A stretch of DNA of 64,000 nucleotides from Cloeon dipterum (taxonomy: Eukaryota; Arthropoda; Insecta; Ephemeroptera; Baetidae): NCBI RefSeq assembly GCF_949628265.1, contig NC_088790.1:23068545-23132544 (forward strand). The letters run 5' to 3'. How positions within the stretch are numbered: the first letter of the stretch is position 1; each line of letters starts with the position of its first letter. The notes below the pieces were generated by a model. That model searched no databases, was not told where the DNA came from, and was given only the letters and a program-made list of their open reading frames with translations. This document shows positions 1-13,700 of the stretch, piece by piece. Both the position numbers and the translations under genes were made by a program.

Positions 1-1174
1 GCCCACTGCTGCAAAGTGCCACCGCTTGAAAGCTTTTTTTTGCCGATTCGCGTTCATTTAGCTCTCTTTACAACTCCATAATAAATAATAGCCTTGTACC
101 ATGGGCGTTGTACTAGCGCGCGGTGCATTTTTTGCACACTCCGCAAGAAGGGCACTTCCTCGAAGTAATAGGTCGCGAAAATCATGTAATAACTGGTTGC
201 CGAGCCGAACCGGGGGCCCGGATAGATTTCGGTGTTAAATTCCAGCTGCGACGGCGAATTTTCCGGCTTCAGTGGGACGACAAGTCAGTCAGTGAGTCAG
301 TGTATCACGATACGGTCGCAGTCGATTTTCGAGCAGACAAACCGCCAAATTCCCACGTGTTCGAAACTTCCCATTTCTGCGCCGGTGAGAATATTTCCGA
401 CCGCACCGAAACGCCGCGTGCATTAATTAATCGCACTCGTCTAATTGCACCGCGTGCATGAATTCCCAGCGATGCGTGGCGCCGAACAATGTCCGCCGCT
501 TTGATCCGAATCTCGCTCTTCTTTAAAATAGCATAATGACGAATATTACTTTACATTTAAATATTAATGGCCATTGTCTTCCGCCGCCGTGTATTTACTT
601 ATGCAAATTTGGCGGACAACACGAATATTTATTGACGGGGTAAATGCTCCAAATACTGCACTAATTGCAATGGCCTTCCGCAATTGGGCCAGCAGCATTG
701 CTAATTCGGTTTCGCGCTTTGGGGGAATAATCGTAATTGCGTGCTGCTCGACGGACGCGCCGCTGTCTGGAGCCGACACTGTTTTCGTATTTGCGTCAGA
801 GAACAATTACCGTGGTAATTGCGGATGATTGCACCTAAAATTAATTTGCTAACGAGACGCAAAGACTCCAAATTGCAAGCGAAATTGTTTCTAGGACTAA
901 GAACGGGACAAATCTGAAAATTTTAGTCAGGACTTTAGAAATCTTTATTATTTATTGAGAAACGTTGGACGATTAAAATGCAATTAACTCCCAAGAGGCG
1001 CATCCTCATTTTCTAAAGAGTCTCAGGAGGCTAATTTCATTCCATTCCTGGCACTGAAACCTCAACTCAATCAGCACGACAGCCCGAAATAAATTGGCTG
1101 CGAAGCAAATTTCTCCGCAAAGCGCCGAAACGAAAACGCCGGTTGGTTGACTGTGTAAAGATTATCCGAAAAGC

Positions 1175-1210
1175 GCAGGCAGGCAGGCAGGCTGGCTGGC
1201 TGGCTGGCTT
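1175..1210. repeat. Tetranucleotide microsatellite, (AGGC)n then (TGGC)n
   Basis: About four AGGC units are followed directly by about five TGGC units, a compound simple repeat in non-coding DNA. Confidence 0.85.
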
Positions 1211-1634
1211 AATCGATTGAGGGAACTTTCTCTGCGCGGTGGCGGCGCCGGGGCTTCCCCGCGAGCAGAATGAAAATAAAAAGTGGCGAAAACTCACCGG
1301 TGTAGGGAAGGCGCACCACCGCAGGGAGGAATCCAACAACGAGAAACACTGAACTGCAAATTATTTTCCGATTGTCCACACACGGTATCGTCGGAAAAGC
1401 AGCACTCAACACACAAGTCAAACAGAGCAGCTGATTCGCACGTGTCTAGTGCACTGGGCTAATCCACGACGACGAGTGCAGACTTAGCACCAAAGTTGCA
1501 TGCCAGCATGCTCCTACCTTCAGCCGAGGCGCCAAGGCCCGCCCGCAAACCTGTAGACCTACTTTTCGGACCCCCTCCACGCCTCCCTGCCCCCCGCCGC
1601 CGTCGCTCTCAGGGCACTCTTGCCTTCCCCGCCA

Positions 1635-1660
1635 AGCGAGCGAGCAAGCGAGCGAGCGAC
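1635..1660. repeat. Imperfect (GCGA)n tract
   Basis: Repeated GCGA/GCAA units in a GC-rich non-coding patch. Confidence 0.6.
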
Positions 1661-2715
1661 TTCCTCGTTCAGCCAGCAAGCACTCCTACTATTTCCATCC
1701 TCGAGGGCTTTCTTTCTATCTTTTCTTTCCTGCGAGGAAATCAGAACTCTGGAGTTGATAGATGACTATCGGCCGGCCTGCCCGAGCTCAGCCGGGGAAA
1801 TTTGCATGACCTATTGTTTGTCATCGCCGTTAATGAGCGAGGAGGCGCTGAAATGTCCCTGCCGCAGAGGTGGGCAGCGCTCGAAGTGGCCGAAGCAGCG
1901 CCGCTGGCCACTCGCGGCGCGCGAGAGCATTGCGTCACGCGTATTTTGGTCCTCCGTCTAAGGACGCGTATGACCTAGTGTGCGGATTTCGCTCTCGCAC
2001 CAGATCAGCGCCTCGTGATCGGAAACCCACTTGTTGCCTCATTGTTTACTCATTCTCTTCAAACTGGATCTTGTCGGTGGAGCTTATTTTATGAAGTGTG
2101 TGTGTATGTATACATAGCCTGAGATAGGTTGAAATTCAGCAACCTTTGTTTAAGCTAAAGAAAAAAATCATTTCAGGCTAGATTTCATGGCTGATTGACT
2201 AGCTACGTTAGGCAATATTGAGAAATTTCGATAAACGCGTTCATGCTGTTTTATTATGTTATGTTAGTGCAATTTTCTAAAACACATATATTATTTCTGT
2301 TGACTGACAATGAGATCACCACGTAGGCTAACAGTTTGAACCTGACGGTGTTTACTTTATGAGTAACGTGGGAATTGCCGATCGATTTTTTTAAGCTGGT
2401 TTTGACGACCTTCTCATGCTATGACTTTCTTTGACGAGATGTGTTTAGGCTGCGAAAATCGTAAATAGCTTGATAACGACTAAAAGTTGCTCCAAAATTT
2501 TGAGCTGATTCAACATTTTTATTTTTTGACTGGGGAAATTTTAGAAAACTTTCCAAAAATTGTAACTTTGAATTTTTAGGAAATAAAAAACTAATAGTAG
2601 ATTTTAAAACGATAGAAAAAATGTAATTTTACAGTTTTCTGGATAACTGCAGTTTGAAGTCTAACGATTAAGTGTTAAGTTACAGAGCCCAGATCACTCA
2701 TAAAAAAGATTTTCT

Positions 2716-2729
2716 TATTTTTGGTAAAA
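2716..2729. repeat. Left target-site duplication of LINE copy 1
   Basis: The 14-mer TATTTTTGGTAAAA is found again, identical, at 3305-3318 just after the LINE 3' end. This fixes the borders of the insertion. Confidence 0.85.
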
Positions 2730-3251
2730 GTTTCTCCTACTGCCTCTTATGGCATAGAAGTTATTTGGCCTTATCTTACTATTAATGAATTTGAAACATT
2801 AGAGCGAGTCAAAACCCGATACATAAAGAAAGTGCTGGGGATCTCTAAATACAATAGATCGCGATACGTCTATGAACTAGTGGCCAAAGACTTAAACTTT
2901 TTTGCTACAGATCTTAAAATGAAATATGATCTCCCTGAAACTGATAATTATAAGAAGTTTGTTAACATAAAGATTATAAATAGACGCTTGATTTGCGATG
3001 CATTTTACGAAACTCAAACAATGAGGAATGGGAATTGGAGGGTGCCGAATTTTGAAGATAGACATGTATTTACTCGATTTGCATGCCATGGATATCACTA
3101 TTTGTTCTGTGCAACTCAGATGTACCATTATGAACCTCAGGAGATTTGTAAATGTAGATTTTGTGGGGAACAGTGTGAAAAATATCATATTTTGAAATGT
3201 GTAGTAAAAAAAATTAGTTTAAGAACAGCAGCAAAGACTTGTAAGAATTGA
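2730..3251 (+). pseudogene. LINE ORF2 C-terminal remnant
   Basis: The frame stays open through the whole truncated insert and ends with TGA after KTCKN. It lacks any start of its own; the apparent start codon region upstream belongs to the target-site duplication, so this is not an independent gene. Visible parts are the post-RT segment with the conserved YG(I/x)E motif and the terminal zinc-knuckle-like C-x2-C-x3-C-x3-H-x4-C. The copy cannot encode an active polymerase. Confidence 0.8.
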
Positions 3252-3304
3252 TTGTATAAGATTAGTGTCGCACGCATATATGCGTTAAATAATAAATTCA
3301 TTCA
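2730..3304 (+). mobile_element. 5'-truncated non-LTR retrotransposon (LINE), copy 1
   Basis: About 575 bp of LINE sequence flanked by a perfect 14-bp duplication. The frame (2730-3251) encodes about 170 residues matching the C-terminal end of a LINE reverse-transcriptase protein: a YGIEV-type block, then LERVKTRYIKKVLGI, a cysteine/histidine knuckle CRFCGEQCEKYHILKC, and an end at AAKTCKN. The catalytic reverse-transcriptase part is missing, as expected from 5' truncation at insertion. After the stop there is a short 3' UTR with the palindrome CGCATATATGCG and an AATAAATTCATTCA tail. A second copy lies at 30423-30733. Clade is not assigned. The perfect duplication and open frame suggest a fairly recent insertion. 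Confidence 0.85.
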
Positions 3305-3318
3305 TATTTTTGGTAAAA
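3305..3318. repeat. Right target-site duplication of LINE copy 1
   Basis: Identical to the 14-mer at 2716-2729. Confidence 0.85.
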
Positions 3319-5902
3319 TAGCTCATTGCTGATTAATTCATTTCATCAAATCGAACATAAAAATATTTTAATGCTCCGTAAAATCATAAATATTTTACCC
3401 CTGAACATGGTTCCCATCACACCAGATTAAACAAATCCAATGAGATCCCTAAAATATCAAAACATATAATAGAAGCCTACAAGAAATCATTAAAAACCCT
3501 CTACATATATGTAAGTGAGCATTTGATTAACATATATTTTGCATAAAATATATACTGTTAGTGATGAATGCAATAGAATGGCTTAAGAAATCCCCAGTTG
3601 TTTTTGCAGGCTGCGAATCAGTGTGTCTACAGAATCCATTCTCAATTGTAAGAGCCGCGCTCGCAGATAAGCGATGGAGAGAAAACAAGGTGCGTTTACA
3701 GCGTGATTGAAAATATAAAGAACACGCCCGTAGGTGCTCCAGAAAATACATTACCAGACGCTTTGATTGTGAGCGCGCGAGTCGATCACTGGAAAACAAT
3801 AAATTATGCAAATCACGATTATGTTATTGTTTTTTAACAAAATTGAAACCCATTGAAAGCAAACAGCACGCAGATCGACCGATAAAAGAACACAGTCTTA
3901 CGCAATCACGACTCCTTGTGTTTGTTTTCGCATTTGATAAATTGCACTCGACCTAATGAATTCCTGACTCACGCACTCCGCAATTTCTAATGAAGCGAGC
4001 ATGCGGTCGCTTATCGGCATCAATCACCTGTCTTTTGTCTCCGCGGGGCGATCAATTAGCGAGAAAAATGGCTGCGTTGTGTGCTCGTTTTTTCCGCTAA
4101 TTCGACTCTTGTGTCAATCACGCCGAGGAGCTTTTTTTTATTGCACACGCTCGGTGCCATTAGGACGGCTATTAATTCTTATTTCTCTCTGCAGAAGAAA
4201 TCGCAGCCTGTGAAATGCTGCAGTGTGCATATTCGACTCTATCTTGACACAAGGGAAGCGCAAACGTGAGTAATCTGTCATTCATGATTTTTCAAGACAG
4301 CAGACGACGTAGCATGTATTTGCAAGTCTTGTTGGTGTGCATGTGTCATTAGTGCGAAAAAATACAACACGCGAACAAATTGTTTCAATTTTAACTATTT
4401 GTCAATTCCATCGTTTTAACCATGTAATAAAATAATGAAGCAAACGAGAAAAATTATTTCGCAATGGACAGCAGCTGCTTTTTGGCTCCTAAGGCTGTAC
4501 CTTGCAAAACAAAATCAAAGCGCCGCAGAGCGTTCAGGATCACCAGCGGCTGTTGAAATTAATTGACTGCTGATGAATAAAATGACAAACCCTGAATCCA
4601 ACCAATTAAAATGAAGCGATATTAAAGAGTGAATAAAATCCCACCTTCTACTTTATTTCTCATTAAAAATATCGATCATGTTAAATTTTTAAAAACGAAA
4701 TTAGTGCTCCACTGATAAAGGCAAACACGGATGTGTATGAGTCAAAATATAAACAAACAGAGGAACATCATCTCGTGTTTAGAAAGTTGCCATTTTCATA
4801 AGTGTGCGCAAATAAAAACCGGCGAGTGCACAAAACAGCGACAAAAGCAGCTCTCGCAGCACAAAAAGTGCCATTAGCCGATTTCCGAGAAGTGCGCGGC
4901 TCCTGTAAGGATAATTAACTCCGATATAATAATCCGGCGGACTCGAATATAGAATCTATTTACTGTGGAATTTCCTTGCAGTCACTGTCCAAAATGCATT
5001 AGTCATTGCCGCCCGGGCCGCGCGCATGAATAGCCCGGGAATAATTGAGTCTTTTTTACACTCGCACTTTTGCCGGAAAATCCAGCAGCAAGCAAGATGA
5101 TTGTGTTCACGCAGCCCGAGGTGGATCTCTCGCTGCCCGACGAGCCAAACAAACTTTCTCGATTTTGGCCAGAAACCGGACGATCGTAAATAAAAAAGGT
5201 CGGCTCGCGGGCTCCCACTCCTGCCTGCAGCCTCTCAGGCATTTGACGGCCGCTGCTTTTTTGTCTCCGGCGTCCGATTTTAATAATCCCTCGCGCGCAA
5301 CAAGTCGGCAGCAGCAAAAAGTGGACTTAATTTATTTGAAACAGTAGTCAGGGTCCGCGTCAATGTGTAATTGAAGACCTAAATAACTGATTTATATTAT
5401 ATGTACAGCTGGCGAGCCACTCAAGGACCGTAAATATGCATAATTATAGGGCCGGCGAGCAGTGAGGACAGAAGATTCGCTCTGGCCTACATAGTGCGGT
5501 GACTTGACACTTGACATTGCAAATGCCGGCCACTTCTGCACCTCACTGTCAGTCTTTGTAAGACAGAATAAAGGCATTTTTTAGTCGGTCATACCAACCA
5601 ACGTTCTCCAACCCTGTCAATCAGAAAAAATGGCTTCAACATTATTTTCTATATTTTAATTTTAAATGGCAATAGTAATTGGTTAATATTCCGAATTAAC
5701 CAGAGCAAACAAAATTTTGTATTCTATTGACTGAGATAAGCATGCCCCTTGGTGCATCATGCGTTAAAACCTTAAAATAAATTGAATAATTCATCTTCAG
5801 ATTTTTAAAAGGGTTAATTTTTTTGTTCATCAACTAAAAACCTATCAAACTTTGCAAGATGAGTAGAACTGCGCCAATTTGGTTTTTTTAAACCTCGGAT
5901 CA
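3319..5902. other. Non-coding stretch
   Basis: No gene recognised. Mostly AT-rich, with a GC-richer patch at about 5.0-5.3 kb where open frames on both strands overlap and show no family motif. Confidence 0.6.
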
Positions 5903-6066
5903 GCACACATCCCATGGGCTATGAGCTCGCCGAGCGGATTGCAAGTGGCCCGAGTGGCCGCAGAGAAACTTGGGCCCAATGTGGCCACCTTTTCGCCTCC
6001 CCGCACCGAGGTTTTTGATTGAAATTTGTCCCTAAAGCCGATGGAAAGGCGCGCGAAAACCAGCAA
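5903..6066 (+). repeat. Dispersed repeat, copy 1 of 3
   Basis: This segment shares an ordered series of blocks with 15845-16010 (same strand) and 17622-17802 (opposite strand): a GGCTATGAGCTC(A/G)CCG block, a GGCCGCA block, a GGCCA(C/T)CTTTTCGCCT block, CCGCACCGAGG(T/C)(T/C)TTTGATTG, and (G)TC(C/G)CTAAAGCC followed by GGAAAGG. No transposase, reverse transcriptase or terminal repeats are visible. It could be a SINE, a fragment of a larger element, or a duplicated regulatory unit. Confidence 0.75.
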
Positions 6067-8534
6067 GTGGTGAATAACCGCCGGTGCGCCTCTCAACCAG
6101 TTGAAATTTTTGAGAATTTCGAGTCACTTCAATGAGCTACCTTTTTCATCTCTAACATTGGAGTCAAGATCTACCATTGCATTGACATTGTGAAGAATGC
6201 CTTGTAACAATGTGGTGTTTTAAATGCTTATAAGTCTTTTCTCTTATATCATTCAACGCGTTGGCCTGGCTACATTTTAAAATAATTTGTGTCGATCAAA
6301 TATTGACTTTTATTCTTCACTAATGCCAAAACTCAACACTGCTCGAATCTTCTTAATACATTCTACAATTGAAGAGGTTTAACATGTTGGACACTCAATA
6401 CCGTTACTTCAAGCTGTCAAAAATAAAATTAAAAGGGATTAGCTATCACGCTTCACCGCCTTTAAATTATTTATGTCACCAACTAGACATCAAGACAAAT
6501 TGAACGGTCAATATTTTTTACACTTTGATTCCGAGATTTGGCTAGCACCCTCTAATTTATAATCTACATTGAACGTAGTTCATAATTGAGAAACTGTAAC
6601 TGTGTACCAAACAAATCTCGACTTCTTAAAGTGTCACAAATGCAAAAAATATACTAAATGCTCGATTTGTCTTTACAAGCACATTACCCCTTCATCCGTT
6701 AAATAATTAACCCTCTCAAAAACGAGAAATATGTAGGTTTGGTCTTACGCAATGAATTAAAAGTTTATGCCCTGGATTTCACCCCTTGGCCCAGACTAAA
6801 ATAATTTAAAAGCAACTAAAACTACATCAAATAGACGTTAGTACTGCATAAAATTACGATTACACATAAACCCTTGAACTATCATAAAATTAGAAAAGAT
6901 AAAATCTTTTAAAATTAAAACAGAGCCACGCAACTATCAATTAAACAATCATTCTCTTGCAGCCGTTGAAATCTCCCAACGATTTGTTTAGCCCTATAGG
7001 AATAGGAATGATGCCCATTTTACCGCAAACGAAGACTCTTAACGACTAAAAACCTTACATCTTAGACGATGCATAATTACGACCTGCCAAATACCGTGGT
7101 GAAAAGTGAAACCCACAAATTATCCCATGTGGAGTAATTTAATTTGCCTAATGTGGGCCCATAAAGCAGCAGTGCTCTACTATCCTAAGAACCGAGACTG
7201 ACTATTGTGCACCAGACAGCAGAGGTCAACGCCTGAATGGCTGATCGAAAAGCTTTATAATTAACGCGCAGTTCGCAAGCACGTGAGCAGCCTCTTAATG
7301 GACTGTGCTCTTTCACAAATTATTTTTTCCATTCTAGCTTATTTATAAGCCAATTTATCGATATATACGTGTTTTATAATCTCTTTTATATAATAGAGTG
7401 CCATTTAATCAACCGACATACAAGAAATCCTATTAAATCAAGCTTTAACTGTAACTGTACCTGAAATCGGAGATACGTTTTGTGTAGTGTTGTATGCCTG
7501 TAGAATCCAATTTTTGCGTGTCAAGACGTTTTTAAATTGTAAATCTTAACAGTGAAACTGTATTTGAATGCGGATGATGGATTGCTTTTTGATTTGTTCA
7601 CGGTATGTGAACAGCAGAAAATTAAAATTCATTCAAATTCGAGGAAAAGCTCCTATTAAAAGATATAAACAGTCGATTTTTTCAACAACTACGTGATTCT
7701 ATTATACTCCAGTTTGATAAGGATGGACAGCAAAATTGAACATTTAATTGTAATGAATGAATAATTTATTAAACGAGAGTGCAAAACCTATATTGTATCA
7801 AAAACCATAAAAGCAGACGTTTACAATTTCGCGTTGGCGTTATTTTTTATAAATGGCAAAATATGCAAGAGGCAAATCACGGAAGAAAATTAATTTAAAC
7901 AGCAAAAATTATTTCGCACGTCCTCGTGGTGGTCAGCGTCTGTCCAGATCTCATCAACAGTAATTTAGCTTCAAGGCAAAATCCAATCTGCATCAATAAT
8001 TCTAAATCACCAACCGTTGAAAATGCTTTTATTCTTTTTCCTGCCCACAAATAAAAAAGAGTGCAAATTTAGTAGCAAACCCGACACATTATCCTCTTTT
8101 CAAATTCAATTCTTGCAACAATTCTTACAATAAAAATTACATTTCCAGTTTGACGTTAAAAATTTCTGTAATTAGAATTTCAGATGACTTGCAAGATTCC
8201 TGTCAGCATCAAGGCAGTATTTTGCACAGCATAATTTATGAAAATTTCGGCGATTAATTTTTTATTAACGGATATTTCGAGTTGTTCGCATGCCGATGTT
8301 AAAACACACATCTGGAGGGCAACAAGTCGAAAAGAAGACACAGGTACTCTGCTGACAAACAGGTTGCTTGCTTCAACAACACGCGGCGGCGAATGCTTTT
8401 TTGCGCTTATAAGTTGGTCGGCCAGCCCATGTGTGCAGAGAAGCGGCCAAAAGCAGTCGTTGCAAAAATACCTGCTGCCGGCGTGAATACGCGAGTGGAA
8501 TTTGGGTTGAGAGGATCCTTGAGTGCAACGGCGC

Positions 8535-8554
8535 ACTGACTGACTGACTGACTG
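8535..8554. repeat. (ACTG)5 microsatellite
   Basis: Five perfect ACTG units in a GC-richer non-coding patch. A related ACTC/ACTG tract lies near 27.66 kb. Confidence 0.9.
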
Positions 8555-9826
8555 CGAGCCGAGAGTAAGTTTAGAAATATATAATGTTTTTCAAAGGTAC
8601 GCGTGGTGCGGCGTGCAGACGCGATTGCCTTGATTGCCTGCCATCGTCGCTCGTTCGCTTTACTAACCTAATCACCAGGGCGTCGGAATAAATTCAAAAC
8701 GAATTCGGCGTTTGTACTTGAGACTTTTATGTCCGGCCGACGAATCGGCGTCGCGGCCGCCCAGGAATGCGCTCCGAATTTTATTATCGCACTAAAGGCT
8801 GTTACTTCTCGCGCTCTCGGTGCCACACCGAATAGGAAATTAATCAAACGCCTGAGTCGTAAAAGCCAGATGAATGGTGGAATGAAGTCCGAGAATCTAG
8901 AGCGATAATTTGCACGAGCACTGAGTGAGTGATTTGCGACTCGCCGACTCGCTGTATGGTTTAATTAGAGCACTAGCTGCTGAAGGGTGTGTTTGTTTGA
9001 AGTGCTGGAAAAAACGAATCAGCAATTGATTTAATGAACTCGACGCTATAAACTTCCCATTGCACAGCCGTAATTATCTATTATTATAAAAGCCATCAAC
9101 GAGGTGGCGCATGTGTTAAAATTACTAATGAGTTCTAAGAGCTTCTGCGAATTTGTGCTAGAATTGGAAGCACCGCAAGCCGAGAGGGAAAAATAAATTA
9201 TTTTGTTGCTATTTTTATGTCTGGCAATTCTTTGAATTTGGAATCTTAATTTTCCTTGCTCCCACACAATTAGAATATTTTACCACAGTGTAATTAACTG
9301 TGCATTTTAGCCATAATTGATTGATTTAGTTAATAGGGATGTGCAAAATTGACAGTGAGCTCTTGAAAAGGCATAGCTGGCGGGAATCACGAACAAGACG
9401 CGTGGAAAGGGGTCTTCCCGGAAAATTAAAAAACTTTTCTATCGTTTTTGCTAAAAATATTTGTAAAAAATAGTCTGATACTTTGAAGAAATTTGAAATG
9501 CGGCAACAAATAATTCCACGCGGTTTAAATAAAGCGGTAATGCACATGCCATTTCCTTAAAATGTTCTACGCCATGACCATTTTCCGATTTCTTTTGCTT
9601 TTTATCAAAATGGTTCGTGTTTTTTTATAGAAAAATAAACCGAGAGACATTGTTTCCTCTTTACGATTGTTGCTAAGCATTGAGTCAAGTCGGACATTTT
9701 CAACGATCGCTGATTTAGAATTCTCTGCAGCTTTTTGTTTTGGAGGCGAATTGTTTTTGGAGGCGAATTGAAATTGAATTGGTTTTTATCGTGTGACTAA
9801 TTATTTGTACTTCTTTCTGCACACTA

Positions 9827-9846
9827 TTTTTTTTTTTTTTTTTTTT
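9827..9846. repeat. Poly-T run of 20
   Basis: Twenty uninterrupted T residues. It could be the poly-A tail scar of a minus-strand retroposed sequence, but no element is recognisable next to it. Confidence 0.85.
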
Positions 9847-10730
9847 GTAAGTAAAAAAATGATTTTGCACTTTTATTTTTGTTAAATAGCCGCTGCGACG
9901 CAGCAGCTTAGCGAGCACCAGCCGAAAATTCATCCTGAATTGGCTGCACTTGCAATGTTTTTTTTATTTTTCAAATAAATATAATTTTCCAAAAAAAAAG
10001 GTAAACTGAGACCTGAGGTGGCGAAACAGCAATCTATACTGTGCGTAAAGGTGGGAATATTTAATTTTTTTCTACTCAAAATTTAACTAATTATCCTGAA
10101 TTAATCGAAGCAAAGTTAATGAAACCGAGATTTCAGCAGGCTCGTCACTAACAAATCTAAACTCTGAAATAAATTTTCCCAAAAATTTATTTACACAGCC
10201 AGCTTTGGGCGAATTTCAGCTTTGCCCTTAATTTGTGATAATACTTAAGTAGCATAATGATTTTCCTGAATTCCGCTTAGTGTATCAATTCACTTTGAAA
10301 TAATTTAGCCCAATCCAAAGTTATCACCTCACCTGTCAATGGTGCTTTCGAAAAGTCAAGCACTTAAAGTCACCATTACTCTAGGCTTATCGATATGGTA
10401 AGTGAAACGGACCACAATGCTCGCACAGACCGACGAAAAGAGTGAGCATGTGCCAAAATTGGGAGGAAATGTCGCCCGCAGCAAGCGAAAAGAGCTGTGC
10501 GTCCATTAGGCGAGTTCCTTTTTTGATAACTTTGGCAAATTGCGTTGGGGCCGCGCGATAAAAGCGGCAGTATCAGCGGCGAAAGTAGCCAATAAAACAA
10601 AATCCGGAACCGCAGCGCGCGCGGCCACGCCGTTAGAATACAAACAAATCTCGTGATGTGTACTTAATGTATGCATACAATTATAAAATCACATTAAGCG
10701 TTCCGATAGGGTCCGCGTGCGATGGGGGGT

Positions 10731-10768
<38 letters not shown>

Positions 10769-10772
10769 GCCG
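10731..10772. repeat. (CCG)n microsatellite
   Basis: About 13 CCG units with one CCA interruption. On the minus strand this would read as poly-glycine in one frame, but no gene context supports coding. Confidence 0.9.
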
Positions 10773-13700
10773 CGCGGATTTCTCTCTCGTGATTTATATT
10801 GGCCGTTCGCGAATTTCTCCCGCAAGACAATGGGATTCGATTTTGCCCTCCCGCTACTCGAGGACATGTAAAATTTAATTGACCTGTCTTTTTGGGTGTT
10901 CAACAAGAATGAAATCACGACCGCCGCACGAGGTGACTTTTGTGGAGCAAAACGGCACAAAGCACAATTGGAGCTGCGATGACCGACGAATCGTGCCTGC
11001 TTTGCCTCTTGGATGCTTTTTCATTGTGTCTTGATTGAAAAATGGCTTTTCATTAATAGAGGAGTGAAAAATCACCGCACTGGTGAGATTCTCAGCACTA
11101 AATTTCTTTCAAATGACAATTTTGGTACTGGAAAAAACTATCAGTATTTTTTTTTAAATGAAACATTAAATTGAAAGGGCGGATCATGTATCAGATTAGA
11201 ATATTTCGTGTAAAAATTTATAAAAGTGAATGGGTTTAGTGCTCATTTTCTCTAACTTATCCCATAATAAATAAGAGTGTGTTGATTTTTGCAAAATCTT
11301 TTTCAAGAATTATTTAAACTGTTTTTTATTAGGTTTTCGACGGCTCTGGCGCATTTTTATTTGCCAATAATCCGAATGGTATGTTAAAACTGGCATTGAA
11401 AACTCAATTTTAGCCTTTTTTAACTAGCTTTATTTAATTGAGAATTATTTAAACAGAGGCACAAATTAAAACAACGATGAAATGAACGTTTGACGCCATT
11501 TCGAGGTAACAATGGATTTTTTAATTAAAAATATAATTTTATTTTCAAAATCAACTAAGGATCACCCAGGGTTTCGTATTTTTATTTCATTTTTTTATTC
11601 TGAAAATCGTAATTAATGTTGCTACAAGGAAAATTCCACTGAATTTCCCACAGGAAATTGGATAGATCACAACGAAAAGGTTTGAAATCAGACACGGAAA
11701 CGTAATTAAGTTTAATCTATTTTTCCTATTTTAGAGCATTTTGGCAAATTCAGAATTTTTGCTTTTACAGTTTTTACAGTTCAGATTATTTTCATCACAA
11801 TATCCAAGTTTCATATTTAAAACTAAAACAACAAGCACCGATATATATGTGCATTAAAATGTAAATAAGCAGGATTTCCGGCTGGTTCCACTGACAAAAC
11901 AAATTGGCGGAGTAAATCCACAGTTTCGATTTTTTCAATGTCGCGCATCTTCGTCGTTCTTTGTGCCAAGCGGTGTAGTTGGCTAAAAAGCTGGAAATCG
12001 GGCGCAGGACGCAGCAGGAGCGTTTTCCTGGCGAGCACAAGCAGCGCCTTCTCGACGATGAGAAAACACAAAACGAAAACATGACTGGCACTTCCCTTTG
12101 TTGCACGGCTCAACACTGTGTGTCCTCGCGGCTGAATAATGTACTCGGCATATAATGTGTAACAGAATTTTACACGCCGGACCCGCTTTTTGCTGCACTT
12201 TGGTGGGAATTGTGGCGACAAAATGTGCGGGCGATCTTTCGCCTTGCCGCACTTACAAGTCAATTAAAGTGCCGACAAATTAAACTTCTAATTAGCGAAA
12301 CGCACTTCCGCGAAGCGGCGCAAAAGGCGAAAATTTTACTGCCATGGGAAAACGCCAAAAGGGTTCTCGTGCCTGTTGTCGCTCTGTCGAAGCACAATAA
12401 CAAAATCACAACTATTTATGCTAATTACCTGGGGAATTTTTGTTTACAATCCGACACTGACGCTCGAACCATTTGACAGGCGGCATGCTGCTCTTTTCTA
12501 ATTAATCGAGCCAGAGGAATTTTAGTTGGAATTCTTACATCAGATGCGCTCGTCGATTACGTCTGTTTTTGTTTCCAATAAATGACTGCGCGAAAATTTG
12601 AGGATTCCGACTATGAGTGTTTTCCGTTTCGGGCCGACAGGCGCATCACGCGAGAGCAGAATCGGCCACAAATCAACCGTAATGCTGAATTACATCGATT
12701 ATGCCGTTGATAAGCCGAGATAAATTGGCGGAAAGAGTTGATTAATGACGACTCCGTTCAAGGCACAATTTCGCAACAAAATAATCGAACAAACCGTGTC
12801 AGAAGAGGACGCTTCATCGTGCAATCCTCCCGACGAAACCTGATCTCCAGTCCAATTACATTTGACATAATTTATTATTTGGCAGAACTCTTTTTACGAG
12901 TTCCGATATGCACATAAATATGTATGAAAAGAGGGAAAGAGCGGCTGGTCGTAAATTAGCCGCGCAATTTTTAATGCCTTTGCTCCAAATCCGGAGGAAA
13001 ATAAGTTGCTGAAATTAATATTCGCGCCTGCAATTAAAACTTATCGCAACACGAATCTCCGCACGAGTTTCTCCGAACAAACCAGGAATTCAGAAATTGG
13101 AAACTGCGCTCGGCACGCAGGCCGATATTTTATTTTGATTTGTGCGTGGCTGCGGGTGTTGCCAAAACAAAAGGATTTCGGGTGCCAGAGGTCAATTGGT
13201 GCAATTGAAATTAACGAGAGTTTAATAAGGAAAACTGCGATCCCTGAACCCGTTGCAGCTCAGCGTAAACCAATTATTGTCAAGCCGCGCACTAACACCG
13301 TAAAATACTGCACATCATGCGCTTTCCAAGGCTGTTAAACTTTGGGGTTTAAAATTTCATTAAACACGACATTGCAGCAATTTGCGGCAACAGGAATTTT
13401 TTTAAATTGGTTCCGAGGTCGCTCCGCCTCGTTTAAGATAATTTAAAGTGGCGAACAGATGGCTTAAAAATGCAAATCAGATTATTTTACACGTTATTCT
13501 GATTAGTTTAAACTTAATTTAGCATGTGAAATCGGTGCAAGGCAAAATTTATTTTAAAATAACAGTTCCTGTGCAAAATGAGCATCTGCAAGACATAAAT
13601 TTATTTCTCAAAATTTTTACTTTAGTGGGTGCAAGATTTTCTTGAGAACGCAATTTCTCTCATGATAGTGGGGAAATTAAAAATAATAATTTAGATTCAT

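Larger units (their letters stand above)
1..2715. other. Non-coding stretch with GC-rich patches
   Basis: I see no supportable gene here. Open frames occur on both strands in the GC-richer part (about 1.1-2.0 kb), but they overlap each other, lack family motifs and have no splice context. The stretch holds a tetranucleotide repeat near 1175-1210 and a GCGA-type tract near 1635-1660. The AT-rich right part (2.1-2.7 kb) is plain spacer leading into a LINE fragment. Confidence 0.6.

Noticed and set aside
10694..10960. Poly-glycine open frame on the minus strand
   Set aside because: Caused by the (CCG)n microsatellite; no gene context.
11823..12263. 146-codon open frame on the minus strand
   Set aside because: Overlaps two other frames on the same strand and one on the other; no recognisable motif.
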